This document shows positions 7,163 to 14,604 of a stretch of DNA of 14,926 nucleotides, piece after piece. A program made the translations under genes and the position numbers. The notes under the pieces are model-generated. The model was not told the origin of the DNA, searched no databases, and saw only the letters and a program-made list of their open reading frames with translations. How positions within the stretch are numbered: the stretch's first letter is position 1; the number at the start of each line of letters is the position of its first letter. The DNA is from Actinophytocola sp036555685 (GTDB lineage: Bacteria > Actinomycetota > Actinomycetes > Mycobacteriales > Pseudonocardiaceae). Location: NCBI RefSeq assembly GCF_036555685.1, contig NZ_DATBKY010000127.1, positions 1-14,926 of the forward strand. Reading direction: 5' to 3'.

Positions 7163-7176
7163 GCGTGGTCTAGATT
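7147..7176 (+). promoter_or_regulatory. promoter of the ABC exporter operon
   Basis: A -35 hexamer TTGCGT (7147-7152) and a -10 hexamer TAGATT (7171-7176) are separated by 18 bases. This predicts transcription starting near 7183 and a leader of about 36 bases before the GTG at 7220. The -35 lies inside operator O1, and O2 sits in the start and leader region, an arrangement suited to tight repression. Confidence 0.55.
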
Positions 7177-7186
7177 AGTACATGTT

Positions 7187-7204
7187 AGATACGAACCGTT
7201 TCTT
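7187..7204. promoter_or_regulatory. TetR operator O2 (second copy of the near-palindrome)
   Basis: The sequence AGATACG-AAC-CGTTTCTT repeats O1 with 15 of 18 identical bases; all three differences are in the central spacer, as expected for dimer half-sites. The pairing A7187-T7203 has seven of eight arm pairs matching about centre A7195. The same T/T mismatch occurs in both copies. It lies between the predicted transcription start and the exporter GTG. Confidence 0.75.
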
Positions 7205-7219
7205 CTAGTAGGGGGACCG

Positions 7220-8953
7220 GTGCTGACGCGCCTACTACGTACCTACCTGCGGCCGTACCGCAGTGAGCTGACGGCAGTGCTCGTGCTGCAGCTCATCGGC
7301 ACGATCGCGTCCCTGTACCTACCCAGTCTCAACGCGGACATCATCGACTTCGGCATCGCGCGGGGCGACACGGGCTACATCGTGTCGACCGGGGGGTGGA
7401 TGCTGACGGTCACGGTCCTGCAGATCATCTGCTCGGTCGGCGCGGTCTACTTCGGCGCGCGCACCGCGATGGCGTTCGGTCGCGACGTGCGCGGCGCGAT
7501 CTTCCACCGGGTCGGCACGTTCTCCGCCCGCGAGGTCTCCGGGTTCGGCCCGCCCTCGCTGATCACCCGCACCACCAACGACGTCCAGCAGGTGCAGCTG
7601 CTGGTGGCCATGATGTGCACGATGTTCGTCACCGCGCCGATCATGTGCGTGGCCGGCGTGATCATGGCCCTGCACGAGGACGTCGGGCTGTCCTGGCTGC
7701 TGCTCGTCTGCGTGCCCGTGCTGGTCATCTGCATCGGGCTGATCGTGTCCCGGATGGTTCCGCAGTTCCGCCTGATGCAGGAGCGCATCGACCAGGTGAA
7801 CCGGGTCCTGCGCGAGCAGCTGTCCGGCATCCGGGTGGTGCGTGCCTTCGTCCGCGAGCCCGCCGAGGCCCGCCGCTTCGCCGACGCCAACACCAAGCTG
7901 ACCGACACCGCGCTGCGAGTCGGCCGGCTGCAGGCGATGATCTTCCCGACGGTCATGCTGATCCTGAACGCGTCGAGCGTCGCGGTGCTGTGGTTCGGCG
8001 CGCACCGGGTCGACGCGGGGCAGATGCAGATCGGCGCGCTGACCGCGTTCCTGAACTACCTGCTGCAGATCCTGATGTCGGTCATGATGGCGACGTTCAT
8101 CTCGATGATGATCCCGCGCGCCGCGGTGTGCGCCGAGCGGATCAACGAGGTGCTCGACACCGACCCGTCGGTGGTGCCGCCACTCGAGCCGGTGCGCGAG
8201 CTGCCCCGGCGCGCGGACGTCGAGCTGCGGGGCGTCGAGTTCCGGTACCCGGGCGCGATCGACCCGGTGCTGCGGGACATCTCCTTCCGCGCCGAGGCCG
8301 GCCGGACGACCGCGATCGTCGGCAGTACCGGGTCGGGCAAGTCGACGCTGCTGTCGCTGATCCCGCGGCTGATCGACGTCACCGGCGGCGAGCTGCTGGT
8401 CGACGGCGTCGACGTCCGCGAGGCCGACCCGGACCTGCTGTGCGAGCGCATCGGCCTGGTGCCGCAGCGCGCGTACCTGTTCACCGGCACGGTCGGGAGC
8501 AACCTGCGCTACGGCAACCCGGACGCCACCGACGAGGAGCTGTGGGAGGCGCTGGAGATCGCGCAGGCCCGCGACTTCGTCGAGGAGATGCCGGGCGGGC
8601 TGGCGGCGCCGATCGCGCAGGGCGGCACGAACGTGTCCGGCGGCCAGCGGCAGCGGCTGTCGATCGCCCGGGCGCTCGTGCGCAAGCCGGAGATCTACCT
8701 GTTCGACGACTCGTTCTCCGCGCTCGACCTCGCGACCGACGCGGCGCTGCGCGTGGCGCTTCGCCCGCACGTTCGCGACGCGGCGGTGATCGTGGTCGCC
8801 CAGCGCGTGTCCACGATCCTCGACGCGGACCAGATCGTGGTGCTGGACAAGGGTTCCGTGGTCGGCATCGGCAACCACCGTGAGCTGATGCAGACCTGTC
8901 CCACGTACGTCGAGATCGTCGAGTCCCAGCTGACCCCGGAGCAGGTCGCATGA
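7220..8953 (+). CDS. ABC exporter half-transporter with degenerate ATPase site (heterodimer subunit 1)
   Basis: This 577-aa protein has a six-helix type I exporter membrane domain (~15-305) fused to a nucleotide-binding domain (~333-570). The motifs are Walker A GSTGSGKST (368-376), Q-loop Q416, signature VSGGQ (472-476) and Walker B YLFDD (493-497). The usual catalytic Glu is Asp497, and the H-loop His is Gln528 (VAQRVSTI). This pair of substitutions is the hallmark of the non-hydrolysing subunit in heterodimeric exporters such as TM287/288 or LmrCD, while its own signature motif is intact and would complete the partner's active site. The GTG start follows an AGGGGGA ribosome-binding site (7210-7216). 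It is the first gene of an operon with the next subunit, 43 bp on, and is probably repressed by the divergent TetR protein. The substrate is likely a drug, lipid or natural product. Confidence 0.93.
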   Translation: MLTRLLRTYLRPYRSELTAVLVLQLIGTIASLYLPSLNADIIDFGIARGDTGYIVSTGGWMLTVTVLQIICSVGAVYFGARTAMAFGRDVRGAIFHRVGTFSAREVSGFGPPSLITRTTNDVQQVQLLVAMMCTMFVTAPIMCVAGVIMALHEDVGLSWLLLVCVPVLVICIGLIVSRMVPQFRLMQERIDQVNRVLREQLSGIRVVRAFVREPAEARRFADANTKLTDTALRVGRLQAMIFPTVMLILNASSVAVLWFGAHRVDAGQMQIGALTAFLNYLLQILMSVMMATFISMMIPRAAVCAERINEVLDTDPSVVPPLEPVRELPRRADVELRGVEFRYPGAIDPVLRDISFRAEAGRTTAIVGSTGSGKSTLLSLIPRLIDVTGGELLVDGVDVREADPDLLCERIGLVPQRAYLFTGTVGSNLRYGNPDATDEELWEALEIAQARDFVEEMPGGLAAPIAQGGTNVSGGQRQRLSIARALVRKPEIYLFDDSFSALDLATDAALRVALRPHVRDAAVIVVAQRVSTILDADQIVVLDKGSVVGIGNHRELMQTCPTYVEIVESQLTPEQVA

Positions 8954-8996
8954 GACGGCGTATCAGCGGCGGAGCGGAGCGAGTGGGGGAAACAGG

Positions 8997-10853
8997 ATGA
9001 GCACACAGACACAGGCACGGCCGCGTCCCATGGGCGGCGGGGGGCCGCGCTTCGGCATGAACATGCCCGTGGAGAAGGCGAAGGACTTCCGCCCCTCCGC
9101 CAAGCGGCTGGCGCGGCGGCTGCAGCCCGAGCGGTTCGCGTTCGGCGCGGTCGTCGTGCTCGCGGTCATCAGCGTGTCGTTCGCCGTGGCGGGGCCCAAG
9201 ATCCTCGGGCACGCGACGGACATCATCTTCGACGGCGTGCTCGCGCGGTTCCGCGGCGTGCCGGACGCGGGCATCGACTTCGGTGCGCTCGCCGGCGTGC
9301 TCGGCTGGGTGCTCGGGCTCTACCTGGCCTCGTCGCTCTTCGGCTGGGTGCAGGGCATCCTGCTGAACGGCGTGGTCCAGCGGGTGGTCTTCCGGCTGCG
9401 CGAGGACGTCGAGCACAAGCTGCACCGGCTGCCGCTGCGCTACTTCGACGGCCAGCCGCGCGGCGAGCTGCTCTCCCGCGTCACCAACGACATCGACAAC
9501 ATCTCCACGACGTTGCAGCAGACGCTGAGCCAGCTGCTCACCTCGCTGCTGACCGTCGTCGGCGTGCTCGTGATGATGCTGACGATCTCGCCGCTGCTGT
9601 CGCTGATCGCGTTCGCCGTGATCCCGCTGTCGGTGTTCGTCACCGCGCAGATCGGCAAGCGGGCGCAGAAGAAGTTCATCGCGCAGTGGAAGAACACCGG
9701 CCTGCTGAACGCGCACATCGAGGAGGCGTTCACCGGCCACCAGCTGGTCCGCGTGTTCGGCCGGCAGAAGGAGTCGGAGGCGGAGTTCACCAAGCGCAAC
9801 GAGGAGCTGTACGAGGCGGCCCGCGGCGCGCAGTTCATCTCCAGCCTGATCATGCCGTCGATGATGTTCCTGTCGAACCTGAGCTACGTCGTGGTGGCGG
9901 TGGTCGGCGGCCTGCGGATCACCTCCGGCACGATGTCGCTGGGCGAGGTGCAGGCGTTCATCCAGTACTCGCGCCAGTTCACCCAGCCGCTGACCCAGGT
10001 GGCGTCGATGGCGAACCTCATGCAGTCCGGGGTCGCGTCGGCGGAGCGGGTTTTCGAGCTGCTGGACGCCGAGGAGGAGTCGGCGGATCCGGCGGACGCG
10101 ACCCTGCCGGCCGACCGGCGGGGCCGGGTCGAGTTCGAGAACGTGTCGTTCTCCTACCGGCCGGAGCAGCCGCTGATCGAGGACCTGTCGCTCGTGGCGG
10201 AGCCGGGCCAGACCGTCGCGATCGTGGGCCCGACCGGCGCCGGCAAGACGACGCTGGTGAACCTGATCATGCGGTTCTACGAGCTGGACTCGGGTCGCAT
10301 CACCCTCGACGGCGTGGACATCACCGCGCTGAAGCGGGAGGACCTGCGCTCGCAGACGGGCATGGTGCTGCAGGACACGTGGCTGTTCGGCGGCACGATC
10401 CGGGACAACATCGCCTACGGGCGCCCGGACGCCACCGACGAGGAGATCATCGAGGCCGCGAAGGCGACGCACGTGGACCACTTCGTGCGCACGCTGCCGG
10501 ACGGCTACGACACGGTGATCGACGAGGAGGGCACGAACGTCTCGGCCGGTGAGAAGCAGCTGCTGACGATCGCGCGGGCGTTCCTCGCGCGCCCGTCACT
10601 GCTGATCCTCGACGAGGCGACGAGCTCGGTGGACACGCGCACGGAGTCGCTGGTGCAGCACGCGATGGCGGCGCTGCGCTCGTCCCGAACGAGCTTCGTG
10701 ATCGCCCACCGCCTCTCCACGATCCGCGACGCCGACCTCATCCTCGTGATGGAGCAGGGCCGCATCGTGGAGCAGGGCACGCACGACGAGCTGCTGGCCG
10801 CGCAGGGGGCGTACCACCGCCTGTACTCAGCCCAGTTCGCCGCGACCGGGTAG
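8997..10853 (+). CDS. ABC exporter half-transporter with canonical catalytic residues (heterodimer subunit 2)
   Basis: This 618-aa protein has an N-terminal cytoplasmic Gly/Arg/Pro-rich extension (MSTQTQARPRPMGGGGPRFG), an amphipathic elbow segment, a six-helix membrane domain (~45-350) and a nucleotide-binding domain (~377-612). Walker A is GPTGAGKTT (411-419), Q-loop Q459, Walker B LLILDE with E540, and H-loop H571 (IAHRLSTI): a complete catalytic set. Its signature is VSAGE (515-519) rather than LSGGQ; it faces subunit 1's degenerate Walker site. Subunit 1's intact VSGGQ faces this competent site. The two proteins are therefore complementary halves of one heterodimer with a single working ATPase site. 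The ATG has GGGGGA six bases upstream. The coding region ends just before a small hairpin. Confidence 0.94.
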   Translation: MSTQTQARPRPMGGGGPRFGMNMPVEKAKDFRPSAKRLARRLQPERFAFGAVVVLAVISVSFAVAGPKILGHATDIIFDGVLARFRGVPDAGIDFGALAGVLGWVLGLYLASSLFGWVQGILLNGVVQRVVFRLREDVEHKLHRLPLRYFDGQPRGELLSRVTNDIDNISTTLQQTLSQLLTSLLTVVGVLVMMLTISPLLSLIAFAVIPLSVFVTAQIGKRAQKKFIAQWKNTGLLNAHIEEAFTGHQLVRVFGRQKESEAEFTKRNEELYEAARGAQFISSLIMPSMMFLSNLSYVVVAVVGGLRITSGTMSLGEVQAFIQYSRQFTQPLTQVASMANLMQSGVASAERVFELLDAEEESADPADATLPADRRGRVEFENVSFSYRPEQPLIEDLSLVAEPGQTVAIVGPTGAGKTTLVNLIMRFYELDSGRITLDGVDITALKREDLRSQTGMVLQDTWLFGGTIRDNIAYGRPDATDEEIIEAAKATHVDHFVRTLPDGYDTVIDEEGTNVSAGEKQLLTIARAFLARPSLLILDEATSSVDTRTESLVQHAMAALRSSRTSFVIAHRLSTIRDADLILVMEQGRIVEQGTHDELLAAQGAYHRLYSAQFAATG

Positions 10854-10858
10854 GAGAT

Positions 10859-10875
10859 CGCCGGGGCGGCCGGCG
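10859..10875 (+). terminator. candidate terminator hairpin after the ABC operon
   Basis: CGCCGG (10859-10864) and CCGGCG (10870-10875) are perfect inverted arms around a five-base loop, starting five bases after the exporter stop. The stem is G/C only with no T-tract. The next gene begins 28 bases later on the same strand, so some read-through is possible. Confidence 0.4.
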
Positions 10876-10903
10876 TGCGTGGCGGTTGTGCTTCACTCGG
10901 GTC

Positions 10904-11428
10904 ATGGCGGATCGGGACGAGGTGCTGCGGTTCCTCCGTGACCACGGCGCCGGGGAAATCGCGCATCCCGGCGGGACGCTGCTCGAGCACCTGCGGCGGG
11001 TCGCCGGCCTGCTCGCCTCGTGGGGCGCGGACGAGGACGTGCGGCTCGCCGGGCTGTGCCACGCCACCTACGGGACCGACGGGTTCGACCGGGCGCTGCT
11101 CGACGTGAGCCGGCGGGCCGAGCTGCGCGCGGTCGCCGGCGAGCGGGCGGAGCGACTCGTATACCTGTACGGCAGCCTGGACCGCGGCTTCGTCTACCCG
11201 CGCCTGCGCGACCCGGTGGTCGTGGTGCGCGACCGGTTCACCGGCACGGAACACGAGCCGTCCGAAGAGGACATCCGGGCCGTCGTGGAGATCACCGCCG
11301 CGAACGAGCTCGACGTGGTGGGACACAACGCCGACCTCGCGCGCCGCTACGGCGACCAGTTGACACGGCTGTTCGAGCGATGCCGCGGCCGGCTGTCGGC
11401 GGAGGCCCGGAAGGCGTGGCTCAGCTGA
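10904..11428 (+). CDS. DUF6817-like HD-type protein, function unknown
   Basis: This 174-aa all-helical protein has conserved-looking polar motifs: HPGGTLLEHLRRVAGLLASWG (H21, H29) and LAGLCHATYGTD (H53, Y56, D59), then YLYGSLDR and TAANELDVV (~131-139). The spaced histidines with a following Asp resemble the metal-binding layout of HD-type phosphohydrolases, and the pattern matches what I recall of the actinobacterial DUF6817 family. No substrate can be read from it. I chose ATG 10904 over a TTG six codons upstream because the motifs start soon after it; neither has a strong ribosome-binding site. It may be read through from the ABC operon, only 50 bases upstream, but a hairpin lies between. 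Its stop overlaps the stop of the convergent LAL gene by eight bases. Confidence 0.75.
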   Translation: MADRDEVLRFLRDHGAGEIAHPGGTLLEHLRRVAGLLASWGADEDVRLAGLCHATYGTDGFDRALLDVSRRAELRAVAGERAERLVYLYGSLDRGFVYPRLRDPVVVVRDRFTGTEHEPSEEDIRAVVEITAANELDVVGHNADLARRYGDQLTRLFERCRGRLSAEARKAWLS

Positions 11429-11429
11429 G
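11420..11429. repeat. palindrome shared by two overlapping convergent stop codons
   Basis: CTCAGCTGAG is a perfect ten-base palindrome. On the plus strand it gives the final Ser codon and TGA of the DUF6817-like gene. On the minus strand the same bases give the final Ser codon and TGA of the LAL regulator. Both proteins therefore end in Leu-Ser, and the coding regions overlap at 11421-11428, leaving no room for a separate terminator between them. Confidence 0.9.
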
Positions 11430-14075
11430 GCCGAGCTGCCGGCCGGCCACCACCGCGGCGCGGCGGTTGTTCACGCCCAGCTTCGCGTAGATCGCGCGTA
11501 CGTGGGTCTTCACCGTGTTCACCGACACCGACATGTCCGACGCCAGCTCGTCCAAGGACTGGGGCGACGACAGTCGCATGAGGACGGCGTGTTCGCGGCT
11601 CGTCAGGACGTCCGCCGTTTCGGCGTCTATTGTGGACACCAGTTGGGACACGCGCGCGGCGAAGGCGTTCGTGCGCCCGAAACCACCCACCTGCTCCAGG
11701 AGCAGCCGGCGCACCGACGCGTCCGCGTGGTGGAACGGGCGGATCAGCGACGACGGCTCGGCCAGCTCCAGCGCCGCGTCCAGCGCGCCGCGCGCCCGGG
11801 TGCGGCGGCCCAGCCGGATCTCCAGCGCGGTCTCCAGCAGGCGCGCCTCCAGCCGGGTCGTCGGGCACAGCGGCGGGCGCGGGTCGTCGAGCACCTCGCG
11901 GATCGCGGACTCCGTCGCGGCCAGGGCGCCGTGCGCGAACGACGTCCGCGCCTGCATCAACGCGAGCTCCGCGACCGTGCCGATCCGGTCCCGCGTCCAC
12001 GCCACCAGCTGCTGCGCGAGCGCCTCGTGGCCGAGGTCCAGCGTCGCGCGGTGCTCGAACACCATGCCCGCGGCGAGCAGCGGGGTCGGGATGCCCGCGT
12101 CGCCGTGGTCGTGGCGGGCCCGGGCGAGCATCGCCAGCCCGTCCTGCCGGCGGCCGGCGTCGATCAGCGCCGCGCCGGTGAGCAGATCGATCAGGTACCG
12201 CAGCAGGTGCGCGTCGGCATCCGCGGGCAGCGTGGCCGCCGCGTGCCGGGCCTCGTCGAGCGCCGCGTCCGGATCGAGCGACAGCAGCCGGGCGAAGCCC
12301 ACCATCACGTGGTCGGCCGTCAGCCACGGCGACACCGTCCACCCGTGCGCGTACGCGAGCTCGACCGCCGCCGCGCACGTCGACTCCGCCGCCGGGAACG
12401 CCCCGTCCCGGCAGGACAGCACGGCCAGCGCCGACAGGCTGTGCATCGCCACGTAGTCGAATCCCTGCTGGCGGGCCAGGCGGGCCGCGGTCGCGAGCTC
12501 GCTGCGCGCCTTCGCCACGGCACCGGCCCGCAGCAGCTTCCAGCCGTGCGCCAGGCGCGCCCACGCCTCCAGGTCGCCGCCGTCGAGCGCGCCGATGACC
12601 GCCGGCCAGTCCAGCGGTTCCACCGGCAGTGCCTGCCCGCGCGCGAGCGCCTGCGTGGCCAGCACCAGCTGGCGCAGCCGCACGAGTTCCGCAGCGGGCC
12701 GGTCCGGCCATGCGGTCCAGCAGGACGCCAGGTCCGCCTCGGCCTGCGCGTGCTCGCCCACCTGCGTGTGCTCGAGCGCGGAGATCAGCGCGAGCGTGGG
12801 GAGCTGCCGGACGGTGTGGTCCCCGACCGACGCCAGCGCGCGGCGCACCGACCCGTGGTCGTCACCTGCCAGCAGCACGGTCGCCCCGTGGCGGCCCAGC
12901 AGGTCGACCATCGTGCGGTTCTCGCCGGTCAGCGTGACGTGCTCGAGCGCCTTGTCCGGCCGCTCCCGCTCCGCGAACCACTCGGCGGCCGTCTCGTGCA
13001 GCTCCGCGAGGACGCCCGGCCGCTGCCGCGAGAGGTCGGCGAGCAGGTACGAGCGCAGCAGCGGGTGCGTGCGGAACCACTGCCGGTCCGAGCCGACACC
13101 GAGCACCAGCGAGTTGTCCCGCTCCAGGCCGGCGAGGATCGCGCCGGCGTCCGGCCGCCCGGACAGGGCCGCGGCGAGCGCCGGGGTCACCTCGTCGCAC
13201 ACGCTGACCAGCGCGAGTACGTCGGCCGTCGCGGCGGGCAGGCGGGCGAGCACCTCGCTGACGAGGAAGTCGGCGACCGCGCGGTCGTTGCCGGCGAACT
13301 CGACGAGGAACGCCTCGCGGTCGGACACGTCCCGCAGCGACCGGGCGGCCAGCCGCAGCCCCGCCGGCCAGCCCGCGGTCTGCTCGACGAGCCGGCGGAC
13401 CTGGTCGTCGTCGAGGCCGGCGTCCGCGCGGCGCAGCAGTTCGGCGGCGTGCTCGGTGGAGAAGCGCAGGTCACCGGCGCGCAGCTGGGCGAGCTCGCCC
13501 TGCAGCCGCAGCCGCGCGAGCGGCAGCTGCGGGTCGGCGCGGGTGGACAGGACCAGCCGCACGTTGCGGGGCTGGTGGCGGACGAGCATGGCGATGCCGT
13601 GCCAGGTGTGCTCGTCTTCGATCTCCTGCAGGTCGTCCAGCACGAGATAGAGCGGCGCCGGGAGCGCCGCGAGCCCGTCGATCAGGTCGGCGAAGAAGCC
13701 CGCGGCGTCCGGCACCCCCGGCGGGTGCAAGGTGTGCAGCCGGCTGGAGGAAGGAACCGGAGCACACCCGCACACCGCGCTGAGGACCGCGGTCCAGAAG
13801 CGGCCGGCGTCGTTGTCGCCCCCGTCCAGCGACACCCACGCCTTGTCCGCGGCGCCCGTCTTCTCGACCCAGTCGGCGAGCAGCAGGGTCTTCCCGTAAC
13901 CCGCCGGTGCGCACACGAGGGTCAACGGATATCTGGCACTGCGGGTGTCCAGCCGTTCACGCAACCCGTCACGGGACACGAAGTTGGCGGGCACCCGGGG
14001 TACGGCGGTCTTGGCCCGTGGTATTGGCCACCGGCGTCCAGTGCGACGTTCCCGGGTCTGTCGCATGTGATTCAC
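11421..14075 (-). CDS. LAL-type (MalT-like) LuxR-family transcriptional regulator
   Basis: This 884-aa protein has the complete MalT-like layout. An N-terminal WPIPRAKTAVPRVPANFVSR motif leads into a STAND ATPase with Walker A APAGYGKT (56-63) and Walker B LYLVLDD (142-148), followed by a winged-helix region (~300-370) with HPLLRSYLLADL. The middle (~380-810) is TPR-like helical repeats, the probable ligand- or partner-sensing part. Residues 824-884 are a LuxR/GerE helix-turn-helix: LTSREHAVL, then SVSVNTVKTHVRAIYAKLGV. ATP-dependent oligomerisation on inducer binding is the family mechanism; the inducer and targets are unknown here. The longest frame starts at a GTG (14073-14075), with an ATG three codons later; neither has a clear ribosome-binding site. 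It is downstream of, and parallel to, a second LAL gene. Confidence 0.93.
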   Translation of the reverse strand: MNHMRQTRERRTGRRWPIPRAKTAVPRVPANFVSRDGLRERLDTRSARYPLTLVCAPAGYGKTLLLADWVEKTGAADKAWVSLDGGDNDAGRFWTAVLSAVCGCAPVPSSSRLHTLHPPGVPDAAGFFADLIDGLAALPAPLYLVLDDLQEIEDEHTWHGIAMLVRHQPRNVRLVLSTRADPQLPLARLRLQGELAQLRAGDLRFSTEHAAELLRRADAGLDDDQVRRLVEQTAGWPAGLRLAARSLRDVSDREAFLVEFAGNDRAVADFLVSEVLARLPAATADVLALVSVCDEVTPALAAALSGRPDAGAILAGLERDNSLVLGVGSDRQWFRTHPLLRSYLLADLSRQRPGVLAELHETAAEWFAERERPDKALEHVTLTGENRTMVDLLGRHGATVLLAGDDHGSVRRALASVGDHTVRQLPTLALISALEHTQVGEHAQAEADLASCWTAWPDRPAAELVRLRQLVLATQALARGQALPVEPLDWPAVIGALDGGDLEAWARLAHGWKLLRAGAVAKARSELATAARLARQQGFDYVAMHSLSALAVLSCRDGAFPAAESTCAAAVELAYAHGWTVSPWLTADHVMVGFARLLSLDPDAALDEARHAAATLPADADAHLLRYLIDLLTGAALIDAGRRQDGLAMLARARHDHGDAGIPTPLLAAGMVFEHRATLDLGHEALAQQLVAWTRDRIGTVAELALMQARTSFAHGALAATESAIREVLDDPRPPLCPTTRLEARLLETALEIRLGRRTRARGALDAALELAEPSSLIRPFHHADASVRRLLLEQVGGFGRTNAFAARVSQLVSTIDAETADVLTSREHAVLMRLSSPQSLDELASDMSVSVNTVKTHVRAIYAKLGVNNRRAAVVAGRQLGLS

Positions 14076-14177
14076 GCTATGCGTGGTGACCGGGCCCCTC
14101 TAGAGCACAAGGTCCCTTTCCGAAAACAGCGATCATTCGACGAAGAACTGTTCGGCACGTGATTCCCCAGACGCATC

Positions 14178-14194
14178 TTGTATTTTGTCTACAA
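14178..14194. repeat. AT-rich inverted repeat upstream of the LAL gene
   Basis: TTGTA (14178-14182) and TACAA (14190-14194) are perfect arms around ttttgtc, about 103 bases upstream of the LAL start. An AT-rich block in such GC-rich DNA, at promoter distance, suggests a promoter or operator, perhaps for autoregulation. There is a single copy. Confidence 0.35.
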
Positions 14195-14300
14195 CAGTGC
14201 CGGACCTGATCGCGAACAAAGTCGAGCGGCCCGACGTCATTTCGGTGCGGATCTTCCGGTGCAGTCGTCGTCGATGCCGACGCTACCCGCTCGCGTGGGC

Positions 14301-14315
14301 GCTAGCACGGCTAGC
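14301..14315. repeat. GCTAGC-acg-GCTAGC inverted repeat
   Basis: Two copies of the six-base palindrome GCTAGC (14301-14306 and 14310-14315) surround acg and can fold as a hairpin. Flanking GGCGC and GCGCC can lengthen it with a small bulge (14298-14321). CTAG is generally uncommon in high-GC genomes. Protein site or RNA stem are both possible. Confidence 0.3.
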
Positions 14316-14604
14316 TGCGCCGATGCCGGGTGCGGGGCGGTCGGAACGCGCCGCCGAGCGGGCCCGGCCGGCAAGATCGCGCACCCGGCGTACGTTCGAT
14401 TTCTTCGCGTCCACCTGCTGAAGTCCGTCGCCGGTCGGGCCCGCCGACGGGTTCTTGCCTTCTCGAGCCGGGTAACCGTTTTCTCCGCACCGGCCACCGG
14501 GTCGAATCGCCGAAAACCACCCGTCCACGCCATCGCGCTTCGCGTCGAGCCGTCCGGAATCCCCGTTCTGCTCTCAGTCTGCGCTGAATCTGCTCGGCGC
14601 CCGC

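Larger units (their letters stand above)
14076..14604. other. 529-bp intergenic region between two LAL genes, no convincing gene
   Basis: Short open frames exist on both strands but use AGA, AAA and other codons that are rare in neighbouring genes, have no ribosome-binding sites and encode Arg/Pro-rich peptides without domains. The part nearest the LAL gene (14105-14220) is the most AT-rich of the spacer and should hold its promoter; I could not place a confident -35/-10 pair. Two short inverted repeats (14178-14194 and 14301-14315) are listed separately. The remainder, up to the stop of the upstream gene, shows nothing I can name. Confidence 0.6.

Noticed and set aside
8481..10481. 666-codon minus-strand frame across both ABC genes
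   Set aside because: Antisense shadow of two well-defined transporter genes; its His/Arg/Gln-rich peptide spans their boundary.
11502..14162. 886-codon open frame on the plus strand opposite the LAL gene
   Set aside because: It is an exact antisense shadow of a gene with full domain structure. Its peptide is Arg/Gly/Gln-rich without domains, as expected opposite a gene with very high G/C at third positions.
14237..14533. 98-residue minus-strand frame in the LAL spacer
   Set aside because: It has AGA and other locally rare codons, no ribosome-binding site and no recognisable motif, so a real small protein cannot be supported.
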